This document shows, piece after piece, positions 39,185 through 48,097 of a stretch of DNA of 64,000 nucleotides. A program made the position numbers and the translations under genes. The stretch lies in NCBI GenBank assembly GCA_963829995.1, contig CAWHKW010000010.1:35810-99809 (forward strand). The letters run 5' to 3'. The stretch's first letter is position 1. Every line of letters starts with the position of its first letter. The notes under the pieces were generated by a model. The model saw nothing but the letters and a program-made list of their open reading frames with translations. It searched no databases and was not told where the DNA came from. This DNA comes from JACCZX01 sp963829995 (GTDB lineage Bacteria > Pseudomonadota > Gammaproteobacteria > Burkholderiales > Burkholderiaceae_F).

Positions 39185-39656
39185 TCAGATCCGGTGCGCG
39201 CTGGACAGCGTGAGCAACATCGAGTTGACGTCTTGCAGGCGCCCGGAATCTGGAGCGCGTGCCGGTTAGGCGCTTCATCACCTCTGCCTGGGCTTTTTCC
39301 CACAGCGGCATCGCCGCGGAAAATGCTTTGCGCCCACGCGCCGTGGCTTTGACCCGCTTCTCGCGCCGGTCGCTGCCGGCAACCATTGAGATCAGCCTGT
39401 CGCGCTCGAGCAGCTTGAGGGATCTAGTCAGGGATGAATCGTCCATCGCGATTACCTTCGCAATCTTTCCCACTGTGCCATCGTCTAATGCCACCACCGC
39501 CCACAGAACGGCGAGCTGCGTCGCTCGCAATCCACTTGGTTTCAGATGCTCGTCGTACGTGCTGGTCAACGACCGCGCGGCCATTCGAACGTTGCCGCAC
39601 AGACAATCAAACCCACTGTTGCGAAATCTCTTCAGAACATTATGGTGTCCCGTCAT
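39185..39656 (-). pseudogene. MarR-family regulator, frame break near its C-terminus
   Basis: About 157 residues from the ATG at 39656 (a TTG at 39674 is an alternative). A winged helix is visible in LRATQLAVLWAVVALDDGTV, VIAMDDSSLTRSLKLLERDRLI, and the wing in GSDRREKRVKATARGR. The first frame reads through the AraC operator and stops only at 39144. A frame change near 39255 gives LQDVNSMLLTLSSAHRI and a stop at 39185, restoring a normal MarR length and leaving the operator intergenic. It probably represses itself and the downstream AraC gene. Confidence 0.75.
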
Positions 39657-39658
39657 CT

Positions 39659-39670
39659 CTGCGTATACAG
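39659..39670. promoter_or_regulatory. Second operator-like site upstream of marR-type gene
   Basis: CTGCGTATACAG, matching 11 of 12 bases of CTGTGTATACAG in the operator at 39152-39169, located 3 bp in front of the preferred MarR start. This suggests autoregulation. Confidence 0.5.
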
Positions 39671-39723
39671 CCAATGTTGTTGAGCCGAGACGGATGCTAG
39701 CGCAATGCGCACGAAACGTCGCA

Positions 39724-39745
39724 AAGGCGGTGTCAACCGCCTTTT
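39724..39745. terminator. Hairpin upstream of marR-type gene
   Basis: AAAGGCGGT / ACCGCCTTT arms around a short GTCA-type loop, followed by further T on the plus strand. It may stop read-through in either direction between the TonB receptor and the MarR gene. Confidence 0.5.
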
Positions 39746-39773
39746 TCGGGGTGCGAATCGGCAGACGAAAAAA

Positions 39774-39802
39774 GCGGGCGGCGCCGATAGGCGTCCGCCC
39801 GC
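39774..39802 (-). terminator. Terminator of the first TonB receptor gene
   Basis: Arms GCGGGCGGCGCC / GCGTCCGCCCGC (one mismatch) with a 5-base loop, followed on the minus strand by TTTTTT. It lies 15 bp after the receptor stop codon. Confidence 0.9.
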
Positions 39803-39816
39803 GAACGTGGAGTTCG

Positions 39817-42600
39817 TTAAAAGGTGTAGCTTGCAGCGACGGTATAGGTTCGGCCCAATGGGTTCGACCACTGGTCGTCGTAGCCGCGCGCGTTGAAGCG
39901 GGATGACTGGTTGGAGAACGGCGGGTCGGTATCCAGCACGTTCAGGATCCCGCCGCGCAGGGTGATGCCCTTGAAGCCGGCATACGTCACCGAGAGATCG
40001 AAGATCGAATAGTCCTGAACGCGGTTGTTGCGGAATGCCGGCGCCACGCTGCTCGCGCCGTTCTGGTCGACATATCCCGACAGGAAGCGGTGGAACAGAT
40101 TCCCCGACCAGACGCTCTGCTGCCAACCAACGGTCGTCACCTGCTGGTAACGGATCACCGGCCCACCCGTAGTGGTCGAGTTATTGAACTGCCCGTTGTA
40201 ATTGCCGACGGGGCTGAAGAACTGTCCGTCCTTGACCACCTGGAACTCGTACTTGATCACATACGTGCCCCTAACCGCAACGGAGAATCTGCCGTAGCTC
40301 GTGGCGTCGCTTTGCCAGTTGGCCTGCAAATCCAGACCGCTGGTCTGCACTTCGCCCAGGTTCTGATTGGTGTTGATGACGTACGCGAGGGGATCGACGC
40401 CGCCCGGGTTCTGGCACGCACCGAGTGCGGCCTGCCGCGCTGCCGGCGCTTGACTGCATCGAACGAACAAATTGGCGTACTGCACCGGACTACCGAAAAT
40501 GGTTTGGTCGCCGATCACGCTGATGGCGTCCTTGATTTCATAGTTCCAATAGTCGATGCCGAAACTGAATGACCGGACCGGCTGCGCCACGAAACCGACG
40601 GTCCATGCCCGCGACTCTTCGGGCAACAAGGCTTGATTCCCGCCCTGCAGTTGCTGAAACTGAAGACCACAATCGCGGCTCGGCTGTGCACCCGCAACCG
40701 GGACGCCGTTCGGGCAGAGAACCGGATCGTTGTAGCGGGTCGGAGTAAACGTGGTCTGTTGCGGCAGATACAGCTGGGTCAACGTCGGCGCCGCGAAGCC
40801 TGTATTGACCGAGCCCCGCAGCAGCAGTTGCTCCGTCGGCGTGTAGCGGAACGACACTTTGGGATTGGTCGTGGCACCGAAATCGCTGTAATGGTCATAG
40901 CGAATCGCGGCGTTGATCTCCAGACTCTTCGCCATCGGGAAACTCATCTCGAGGGCAATTGCGCGAATGTCACGGTCGCCCTCGCGCAGTGCGCCCGAGC
41001 CTGCCAAGCCCGAACTTGCGGCCTGGCTCGCTTTCGGCACGTCGGTGCGGTAAACCATTTCCTCGCTTCGAAGCTCGGCACCGAATGCAACCGTGATGGG
41101 CCCGCCAGGCAACTGCCCGAACTGACGCGAAGCGACACCGCTCAAGCTGCTCAGCTCGCTCTCGCCCTCCTGCACGACGCCTGGCACCGTGTTGGCCTGC
41201 AAATAGGCCAGGCCCGCGGGCGTCTGATCGCCGAACGGATTTAGAAATGGCGCACCAGCGGTGCCGGTGACACCGTTGCGCAGCGCAGTGGTGGCGGGGT
41301 AGCCGTTGATGAATTCGTTATCGATCTCGGCTTTGGACCATAGCGCTGCGGCCTGGTAGTCCCAGCCGGCAGCCGACCCTTCCAGCGCGGCGACGACGCG
41401 CTGAGTGTTGTTCTCCTGCTCGTTGATGCGCGACCCGAGCACGGTGGTGCGCCATGAAACCGAGATCGGCTGCGTCGGATTCAGCGCCGGGTCGGTGACC
41501 GGTGTAATGCCGTTGCCGGGATAAAACGGGCTGGCCGGAGTCATCGTCAGCCCCGTCTCGGGCGACGGCGCAACGCGCGTTGTCAGCTTTTGATACGCAT
41601 GAAAATATTCGAGGGACGCGGTGTGGTTGGCACCGAGCGCCAGCGAGCCTCGCAGAAACGCGGACCACTGATCCTGCTCCGGGATCGTATACGTGAAGTT
41701 CTGTGTGTCGGCGCCGCAAACCGTTGTTCCAAGACCAAGGCCGCCTTGTGCAAACGTCGGACCTGAGTTGATCGAGGTCGGCGGGAAGCAGTTCGGCAGT
41801 GACGGATTGGTGGTTGCAATTGTCGTCACGCCGGCGACCGACTGGCTGTAGTTACCGGGAAACGTCGTCGGACTCAACGCATTGAAGCCATGCTCTGGAA
41901 TGAACGCGCTCCGCGAAAAATCGCGCTCGTTGCCTCCCATCGGCTTGCCTGCCCGGTAGTTGAAGCTGCCGTAGACGTTCCATCCTTGCTTGGCCAGATC
42001 GCCGAGGCCGCCAAGCAGGTTCGCCGTGTAGACCTCGCCGCCGCCCTCTTCCGGAATCTGCGCTTCCGCGCCCACCGTGACGCCCTTGTAGTCCTTGCGT
42101 GTGATGAAATTGATGACGCCCGCAATGGCGTCGGTTCCGTAGGTCGCCGAAGCGCCGTCAGGCAGGGTTTCGATGCGATGAACCGCCGCGAGCGGCAGCG
42201 TATTCAAGTCGACTGCGACGCTCGAGAATGGATTGCTGACGATTCGCTTGCCGTTCAGTAACACGAGAGTGCGCTGCGCACCCAGCGAGCGCAGGTCTGC
42301 GTAAGCGACGCCACCATTGCCTTGGCTGACCGACCGGCTGCTGACGGTGCCGCCCTGTTGCTGCGTGATGAACTTCACGGCTTGCTCGGCGTTGGTCACA
42401 CCAGCTTTCTGCAGCTCTTCGACGCTGATCGAAATCACAGGCAATGCCGTCTCGCCTTCGATGCGGCGGATCAGCGAGCCGGTGACTTCAACGCGATCGA
42501 GTGCTTGCTGCGTCTGGCCGAGTGCTGCCGGTGCAAATCCGATAAGGCCAGCGCTCAATGCGGCGCTAACCGCAAGGCTGAGTTGCGTTCGCTTAAACAT
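39817..42600 (-). CDS. TonB-dependent outer-membrane receptor, copy 1
   Basis: 927 residues from the ATG at 42600. The signal peptide MFKRTQLSLAVSAALSAGL ... ALGQ leads to a plug domain: RVEVTGSLIRRIEGETALPV, LRSLGAQRTLVLLNGKRIV, DGASATYGTDAIAGVINFIT. The 22-strand barrel follows and ends in the aromatic C-terminus YTF. The plug motifs are those of the large xanthomonad/sphingomonad-type receptors often used for complex organic substrates; the ligand is unknown. It lies head to tail with the next receptor, with almost identical signal-peptide wording. Confidence 0.92.
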   Translation of the reverse strand: MFKRTQLSLAVSAALSAGLIGFAPAALGQTQQALDRVEVTGSLIRRIEGETALPVISISVEELQKAGVTNAEQAVKFITQQQGGTVSSRSVSQGNGGVAYADLRSLGAQRTLVLLNGKRIVSNPFSSVAVDLNTLPLAAVHRIETLPDGASATYGTDAIAGVINFITRKDYKGVTVGAEAQIPEEGGGEVYTANLLGGLGDLAKQGWNVYGSFNYRAGKPMGGNERDFSRSAFIPEHGFNALSPTTFPGNYSQSVAGVTTIATTNPSLPNCFPPTSINSGPTFAQGGLGLGTTVCGADTQNFTYTIPEQDQWSAFLRGSLALGANHTASLEYFHAYQKLTTRVAPSPETGLTMTPASPFYPGNGITPVTDPALNPTQPISVSWRTTVLGSRINEQENNTQRVVAALEGSAAGWDYQAAALWSKAEIDNEFINGYPATTALRNGVTGTAGAPFLNPFGDQTPAGLAYLQANTVPGVVQEGESELSSLSGVASRQFGQLPGGPITVAFGAELRSEEMVYRTDVPKASQAASSGLAGSGALREGDRDIRAIALEMSFPMAKSLEINAAIRYDHYSDFGATTNPKVSFRYTPTEQLLLRGSVNTGFAAPTLTQLYLPQQTTFTPTRYNDPVLCPNGVPVAGAQPSRDCGLQFQQLQGGNQALLPEESRAWTVGFVAQPVRSFSFGIDYWNYEIKDAISVIGDQTIFGSPVQYANLFVRCSQAPAARQAALGACQNPGGVDPLAYVINTNQNLGEVQTSGLDLQANWQSDATSYGRFSVAVRGTYVIKYEFQVVKDGQFFSPVGNYNGQFNNSTTTGGPVIRYQQVTTVGWQQSVWSGNLFHRFLSGYVDQNGASSVAPAFRNNRVQDYSIFDLSVTYAGFKGITLRGGILNVLDTDPPFSNQSSRFNARGYDDQWSNPLGRTYTVAASYTF

Positions 42601-42748
42601 CTGTTGATATCCCCCGTTGTCGCTTAAACGGCTAAGCGCGGCGAGACTATCTTTCGCGGGGGACACGACGCGTTGCAGTTATTGCTAATCGTGGCTGCGC
42701 CGCGTGCAAAACAACGTCCGCGCGTCATGTAACGCGGGCGTTGCAATC

Positions 42749-42776
42749 CAAAAAACAAAACCCGCCAACGGCGGGT
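42749..42776 (-). terminator. Terminator of the second TonB receptor gene
   Basis: ACCCGCC / GGCGGGT arms with a 3-base loop, followed on the minus strand by TTTGTTTTTT. It lies 20 bp after the receptor stop. Confidence 0.88.
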
Positions 42777-42795
42777 GTTGTTCAGTGCGATCGGC

Positions 42796-45606
42796 CTAGA
42801 GAAATTTGTAGGTGACACGACCGTAAAGGAAGCGACCCCTCGGATCGGCATACAGCGGGTCGTATCCGGCCTGAAACGATGTCTGGCCACCCGCGTTTGT
42901 GTACGGCGGATCTTTGTCGAAGATGTTGCGTGCGCCCAGCGTCAGCGTGAGATTCTTGAAACCGGTGTAGACGCCTTGCAGGTGATAGATCTCGTATGAA
43001 CCCACCTTGCGCGGTATAAACGCCGGATCGGTCGGGTCTTCGAATGATCCCGGCAGATCGTCGTACTTCTTCTGAAATTGCTGCGCGAACGTCAGTGCCA
43101 ACGGGCCATAGGTCCAGGTCGCCGCGGCATAGTGGCGCCAGCGAACGACCACGCCACCGGTATTGTTATTGGCGGTGTCGAGCACACTGCTGAACGAGCC
43201 ATCCGGGTTTTGCACGTCGTACTTGCTGAAGTAAGTGCCGTTCAGCGAGAACCCCAACTGGCCATAAGTACCGACCGGCGTCGCGGCGCGAAAGTCGACA
43301 TCGAAGCCGGTCAGGTACGCACGCCCGAGGTTGATGTTGGTTTGGTCGATGTCAATGATCGGCCCCGGTATGGTCACGCCCCCGACGACCTGCGGGGCAC
43401 CGCGTGTTATCAGCGATCCATAGCGTCCGAGGTCGGACAGGATCGTCGCCGCCGGAATGCCCTGCGAAATCACTTCTTCCAGCTTGATGTTGAAGTAATC
43501 GACCGCCAACGAAACGTTGTTTGTCGGCTCGAGAACGATGCCCGCCGTGACGTTTCTTGACTCCTCGGGTTGCAGGGCGCTGTTGCCGCCATTGGTGATA
43601 GGAAATTGAGTGACGCAGTCGAGCCCGGATCCGGTGATCGGACAGCGAATCGGATCGTTCAGTCCGGGCGGAGTAACACCCGTGGTCTGCGGCGCATGGA
43701 GATCGAGCAAGCTGGGCGCGCGAAAACCTTTGCCGGCCGACGCCCGCAGCAGCACCTGCGTCACCGGCGAATATCTAACTCCGACTTTCGGATTGGTCGA
43801 GGATCCGACGCCTTCGTAGTCGTCGTAGCGAACCGCGGCATTCAGTTCCAGCGAACGCAGAACCGGCGCCGCCACTTCCGCGAACAACGCGTAAACGTTG
43901 CGGTCGCGATCTACCGGGAAAAAATTGCCTCCGAAACCGGTCAGGTCGCCCTGTTGCAGGGCCAGCGCAGGATCGAGTTGGTAATCCTCCTTGCGGCCTT
44001 CGGCACCGAGCGCCAGACCCACAGGTCCACCCGCCAGTTGCCCGAATTGCGTGGAGGCCGTGCCCGAGAGACTGAACAAACTGGTCTGTGTTCTCAGCGC
44101 ATCTCCCGTGAACTTGGTTGCGTCGAGTGCCGCCTGCACTGCCGGAGTTTGCGGGCCGAAGAAGTTGACCTGACCGCTGTTCAGGAGCGGCATGATCTGC
44201 GTCAGGCGGACGAAGCCATCATTGACGGTTTGCTTGACATCACTGGCGCTATACAACAGTGCGGTCTGATATTCCCAGTTTGACCACGTGCCTCGCGCGC
44301 CGAGAACCAATCGAGACGCTTCGGACGTATCGGTCGTGTCTCGATCTCCTACTGCGGAGGCGCGCCAGCGAACCAGCAAATCGGGCGTCGCGCCTCCGGT
44401 TTGCGACTGCACGAAAGCGGTGGGGTAAAACGGGCTGGCCGACGTCAACACGATTGTCGAATAGGGAATGCCGCTCACTTCGCCCGGCGGCAGCTGGCTA
44501 CCGCCGACGAAGGAACTGTAGGGAAACATTCCTGCCAACGGGTTGTTCAGCGGAATCGTGAACTGGTCCGAAATCGGCGTCGGCTGAATGCGTGTGTTCT
44601 GTTCGCTCTTGTAGAACGATCCTTCGGCAAACAGCTGAACGTTCGGCGTCAGGTCGTAGCGTCCACTGGCGAAGAGTCCATAGCGCTCGGTTTCCGGAAA
44701 CAGCGAAAGAATCGGCGAAGGATCGAAGCGGCAGGTCTGGACTCCAAAGGCCTCGAACAAAGGGCTCACGGTGGCGTACGGTCCCGGACAACCTGGATAC
44801 GACGGATTGCCGCCCGCCGACCCATCTACCGCTGCGACGTTCGCCGGAAAGGTATTGCCGGACGTCGTGTCGTTGAGGTTGTCGGCATTGATGCCCGACG
44901 CGGCAAAGGCGCGGTCGCGTCCGAACAGCGCTTTCTCTTTCTGATAACTGACGACGGCGAACGCGTTGTACCTGTCTTTCGTGAGATCACCGAAGCCGAA
45001 CGTGGCACTGGCGCGCGTGACCGACCCTGAATCGTCGCGTGCTGCGCCGTATTCCGCGGTAGCTTCGATGCCGGTGTACTCGCGGCGCAGAATGAAGTTG
45101 ACGACGCCGGCGATTGCATCGGAGCCATAGATGGCCGACGCACCGTCTTTCAGAATCTCGACGCGATCGATCGCTGCGAGCGGAAGGCTGTTGATGTCCA
45201 CCGACACGCTATCGTTGGTGAAGCCGTACCCGTACGGCGAGACGCGCCTGCCGTTAATGAGCACCAGCGTTCTTTGCGAGCCAAGTCCACGCAGTGAAAT
45301 CGCGGAGATGCCGAGTGTCGTCGCTGAAGACGCAGAAGAGTTGGTCAGCGATCCCGAACTCGAGTTCGCCGCGATCGTCTGCATCAACTGTTCGACGTTC
45401 GATGCACCGGTACGGGCAATCTCCTCGCGCGTGATGATCTGCACCGGCAATGCCGTTTCGGCGCCGATGCGCTTGATGCTCGACCCGGTGACCTCCACAC
45501 GATCCAGTTGCTGTGGGGTTTGCGCCATTGCACCAGGCGCGGTTCCAACAAGTGCGCTTGCGAGTGCCGCGCTGACGGCGATGCTGAGTTGCGTTCGATT
45601 GAACAT
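42796..45606 (-). CDS. TonB-dependent outer-membrane receptor, copy 2
   Basis: 936 residues. The signal peptide MFNRTQLSIAVSAALASAL precedes the plug (RVEVTGSSIKRIGAETALPV, SLRGLGSQRTLVLINGRRVS, DGASAIYGSDAIAGVVNFIL) and the barrel, which ends VTYKFL. It is a paralogue of the receptor downstream, with the same N-terminal pattern but a divergent barrel, so probably a different ligand. The separate terminators of the two genes argue for separate transcription. No TonB/ExbB genes in the window. Confidence 0.92.
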   Translation of the reverse strand: MFNRTQLSIAVSAALASALVGTAPGAMAQTPQQLDRVEVTGSSIKRIGAETALPVQIITREEIARTGASNVEQLMQTIAANSSSGSLTNSSASSATTLGISAISLRGLGSQRTLVLINGRRVSPYGYGFTNDSVSVDINSLPLAAIDRVEILKDGASAIYGSDAIAGVVNFILRREYTGIEATAEYGAARDDSGSVTRASATFGFGDLTKDRYNAFAVVSYQKEKALFGRDRAFAASGINADNLNDTTSGNTFPANVAAVDGSAGGNPSYPGCPGPYATVSPLFEAFGVQTCRFDPSPILSLFPETERYGLFASGRYDLTPNVQLFAEGSFYKSEQNTRIQPTPISDQFTIPLNNPLAGMFPYSSFVGGSQLPPGEVSGIPYSTIVLTSASPFYPTAFVQSQTGGATPDLLVRWRASAVGDRDTTDTSEASRLVLGARGTWSNWEYQTALLYSASDVKQTVNDGFVRLTQIMPLLNSGQVNFFGPQTPAVQAALDATKFTGDALRTQTSLFSLSGTASTQFGQLAGGPVGLALGAEGRKEDYQLDPALALQQGDLTGFGGNFFPVDRDRNVYALFAEVAAPVLRSLELNAAVRYDDYEGVGSSTNPKVGVRYSPVTQVLLRASAGKGFRAPSLLDLHAPQTTGVTPPGLNDPIRCPITGSGLDCVTQFPITNGGNSALQPEESRNVTAGIVLEPTNNVSLAVDYFNIKLEEVISQGIPAATILSDLGRYGSLITRGAPQVVGGVTIPGPIIDIDQTNINLGRAYLTGFDVDFRAATPVGTYGQLGFSLNGTYFSKYDVQNPDGSFSSVLDTANNNTGGVVVRWRHYAAATWTYGPLALTFAQQFQKKYDDLPGSFEDPTDPAFIPRKVGSYEIYHLQGVYTGFKNLTLTLGARNIFDKDPPYTNAGGQTSFQAGYDPLYADPRGRFLYGRVTYKFL

Positions 45607-45849
45607 CTGTCTCTCCTGAGTCGTTCAGAACAAACTCTGGCGAGGCTATCCGCGCGCGTCTCGAAGACGGGTTGCAGATATTGCTAATCAAACGAACACA
45701 ACAAAAAAAACAACAGCCCCGTTCGCTAAGCGCCGCGCAGTGCGAAAGTCGAATTCGCAATTTCTGCACCACCCATGAAGACATCGAAAAGCTACGATCG
45801 CCTGAGGCGCGGCGCGAATGTCACACCCGCATTACAAAAGGATGCATCA

Positions 45850-46380
45850 ATGTCACACGCACGCTTGAAAGTTGGGGCTGCTCTGCTGGTTGCGCTGACC
45901 GCATCGGCGCAAACGCCATCCAACGTCGCTGCTCCGCGCTGTTCGTCGGCCGAGTATCGGCAGTTCGATTTCTGGCTTGGCGAGTGGGACGTGACGCAAG
46001 GCGACAAAACAGCGGGCCACAACAGCATCCGCTCAATCCTGAACGGCTGCGCGATCAGCGAAGAGTGGTCCGGAACTCGCGGCTTCAAAGGCAATAGCCT
46101 TAACTTCTACAACGCCGATACGAAGCGCTGGCACCAGACCTGGATCGATTCGCAGGGACAAAGCCTTGCGCTAAGCGGCCAATTCGAGGCCGGCAGCATG
46201 ACGCTGCAAAGCGCGCCCGTGGACACCTTTCCGCGCCACAGAATCACCTGGACACCGACGCCCGACAAGTCGGTTCGTCAGTTATGGCAGGTTCAGGACG
46301 CACCCGGAGCCGATTGGAAGACGTTGTTCGACGGCAGGTATTCCGCTCGTCCGCCAGCTTCATCGAGCAGCCCGAGATGA
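45850..46380 (+). CDS. Exported DUF1579-like protein
   Basis: 176 residues from the ATG at 45850 (AAGGATG upstream). A signal peptide (VGAALLVALTASAQ) is followed by the motif FDFWLGEWDVTQGDK and repeated beta-strand sequence (NSIRSILNGCAISEEWSG, RWHQTWIDSQGQSLALSGQF), typical of DUF1579-like lipocalin-fold proteins. The end, RPPASSSSPR, is atypical, so the last few residues may be out of frame. Function unknown. An in-frame ATG at 45775 is less likely because it gives no signal peptide. Confidence 0.75.
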   Translation: MSHARLKVGAALLVALTASAQTPSNVAAPRCSSAEYRQFDFWLGEWDVTQGDKTAGHNSIRSILNGCAISEEWSGTRGFKGNSLNFYNADTKRWHQTWIDSQGQSLALSGQFEAGSMTLQSAPVDTFPRHRITWTPTPDKSVRQLWQVQDAPGADWKTLFDGRYSARPPASSSSPR

Positions 46381-46393
46381 ACCGCGCAAATAG

Positions 46394-46424
46394 AAAAAGG
46401 GCCCGTTAGTCACGGACCCTTTTT
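46394..46424. terminator. Bidirectional terminator
   Basis: AAAAAGGG-C-CCGT / ACGG-A-CCCTTTTT with one internal mismatch, between the convergent DUF1579-like and EF-hand genes. Confidence 0.88.
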
Positions 46425-46435
46425 ATTGAGCCTGC

Positions 46436-46735
46436 TTACGAGCCGCTGTACACCTTCCATTCGTCGACGAACATCTTGGCGCCTTCCTTGGTCATCATGT
46501 CGCCCTTCATCATCATCTTGCCTTTGTCGCCGGGCATTTTCTTCATCTTGGCCATCATCGCGTCATAGCGCATGCCGGCGGCATTCATGAATTCCTGCTT
46601 GGTCATCATGCCGTCTTTGTTGGTGTCGGCTATTTTGAAGAAGTCGTCAAACTTGAATATTTCATCGGCCATTGCGACGGGCGCAAAGGCCATGCACATC
46701 GCCATTGCCGGAATTGCCAACCATGCTTTCTTCAT
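46436..46735 (-). CDS. Small exported EF-hand protein
   Basis: 99 residues. The signal peptide (KKAWLAIPAMAMCMAFAPVAMA) is followed by one clear EF-hand loop, DTNKDGMMTKQEF, which has Asp, Asn, Asp and a terminal Glu in the calcium positions, and then a Met/Lys-rich stretch (MMAKMKKMPGDKGKMMMKG) and a weaker second hand around MTKEGAKMF. It probably binds calcium or another metal in the periplasm. Confidence 0.85.
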   Translation of the reverse strand: MKKAWLAIPAMAMCMAFAPVAMADEIFKFDDFFKIADTNKDGMMTKQEFMNAAGMRYDAMMAKMKKMPGDKGKMMMKGDMMTKEGAKMFVDEWKVYSGS

Positions 46736-46917
46736 TCGTCATCTCCACGTGGTAAGGATTGCTTTCGATCGGATTGCGCTCCCTAGGCCGTCATCCGTCC
46801 GTCCCCGATTTCGTGCAGGTACACGAGATCGGTGCTTAGTCGAAGCGCCATGCGGTTGATTACAGCCCCTGCATCCGCGCAAACCCTGATGTAAATTCGG
46901 TTTTGAGTCGATTCAAC

Positions 46918-46991
46918 GCGGGTGTCGTTCAATGGCAGGACCTGAGCTTCCCAAGCTCAAGACGTGGGTTCGATCCCCATCACCCGCTCCA
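46918..46991 (+). tRNA. tRNA-Gly(CCC)
   Basis: Full cloverleaf: acceptor GCGGGTG / CACCCGC, D stem GTTC / GGAC, anticodon stem TGAGC / GCTCA with loop TTCCCAA (anticodon CCC), T stem GTGGG / CCCAT with loop TTCGATC, and an encoded CCA end after discriminator T. It precedes thiS-thiG-trmB. Confidence 0.95.
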
Positions 46992-47030
46992 CAAGTAAGC
47001 TTTGCACGATGAGCTAATAAGAGCCTCTCG

Positions 47031-47227
47031 ATCACTGTAAACGGCAACGCAAGAAGCTTGGAAGCACGGCGACAACTATTGCGCAATTGCTGGCGCAACT
47101 TGACACAGCGGGCAAACGCGTCGCGGTCGAGCGTAATGGCGAGATCGTCCCGAAAAGCCTGCACGGCGTGACCAGGCTCGCAGGAGGCGATCGGCTTGAA
47201 ATCGTGGTGGCGGTGGGCGGCGGCTGA
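47031..47227 (+). pseudogene. thiS: ThiS sulfur carrier, frame break near N-terminus
   Basis: Sulfur donor for the thiazole of thiamine. The C-terminal frame reads ATTIAQLLAQLDTAGKRVAV, ERNGEIVPKSLHGVTRLAGG, DRLEIVVAVGGG, with the diglycine end required for adenylation. The family start, ITVNGNAR, is in the neighbouring frame at 47031-47055, so one base is probably missing or extra near 47057. No initiation codon is clear before ITVNG. The stop overlaps the thiG start (TGATG). Confidence 0.8.
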
Positions 47228-48027
47228 TGACTGACGACACACTCGCCATCGGCGCGCGGAAGTTCAGCTCGCGCTTGTTGCTGGGCACGGGCAAATACAG
47301 AGATCTGGCACAGACCAAAGCCGCGGTCGAAGCAAGCGGAGCACAGATCATTACGGTCGCCATTCGCCGCACCAACATCGGCCAGACGAAAGGCGAGCCC
47401 AATTTGCTCGATGTGCTGCCACCTTCGAAGTACACGATGTTGCCCAACAGCGCCGGTTGCTATACGGCCGATGACGCGGTGCGCACATTGCGCCTCGCGC
47501 GGGAGCTACTGGACGGCCATGCGCTGACCAAGCTCGAAGTACTCGGCGATCCGCAAACGCTTTATCCGAACATGCCCGAGACCATCAAGGCAGCCGAACA
47601 ACTGGTGCGCGAAGGCTTCGACGTGATGGTCTATTGCAGCGACGATCCGATTCAGGCGCAGACGCTCGAGTCGATCGGATGCGTTGCCATCATGCCCCTC
47701 GCGTCGCTGATCGGCTCGGGCATGGGGATTTTGAATCCCTGGAACATTCAGCTAATCCTTGAAAAGGCAAAGGTGCCGGTTATCGTCGATGCGGGCGTAG
47801 GCACCGCAAGCGACGCCGCGATCGCGATGGAGCTCGGATGCGCCGGAGTGTTGATGAATACCGCGGTTGCACATGCGAAGGACCCGGTCAGAATGGCCGG
47901 CGCAATGCGCAAGGCTGTGGAAGCGGGGCGGGAGGCGTTTCTCGCCGGCCGCATGCCGAAGAAACTTTACAGCGCGAGCCCGAGCTCACCGGTCGGCGGC
48001 GTGATCGCTCCGATCAAGGCGGCTTGA
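47227..48027 (+). CDS. thiG: Thiazole synthase ThiG
   Basis: 266 residues of TIM-barrel fold; forms the thiazole phosphate from DXP, dehydroglycine and ThiS-thiocarboxylate. Features: SRLLLGTGKYRD, the Lys of ALTKLEVLGD that forms the imine, LPNSAGCYTADDAVRTLRLAR, and the phosphate-binding end VDAGVGTASDAAIAMELGC, VLMNTAVAHAKDP. Coupled to thiS. Confidence 0.95.
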   Translation: MTDDTLAIGARKFSSRLLLGTGKYRDLAQTKAAVEASGAQIITVAIRRTNIGQTKGEPNLLDVLPPSKYTMLPNSAGCYTADDAVRTLRLARELLDGHALTKLEVLGDPQTLYPNMPETIKAAEQLVREGFDVMVYCSDDPIQAQTLESIGCVAIMPLASLIGSGMGILNPWNIQLILEKAKVPVIVDAGVGTASDAAIAMELGCAGVLMNTAVAHAKDPVRMAGAMRKAVEAGREAFLAGRMPKKLYSASPSSPVGGVIAPIKAA

Positions 48028-48097
48028 ACCCGTTTCCAATTGCCACCGGCGAAGACGGTGTCGTCGGACGCCGGAGGCCGCCGCGCTCGTTGAGCAA

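Noticed and set aside
46992..47030. TPP riboswitch upstream of thiS
   Set aside because: Only about 40 bases separate the tRNA from thiS and the THI-box consensus CTGAGA is not present there.
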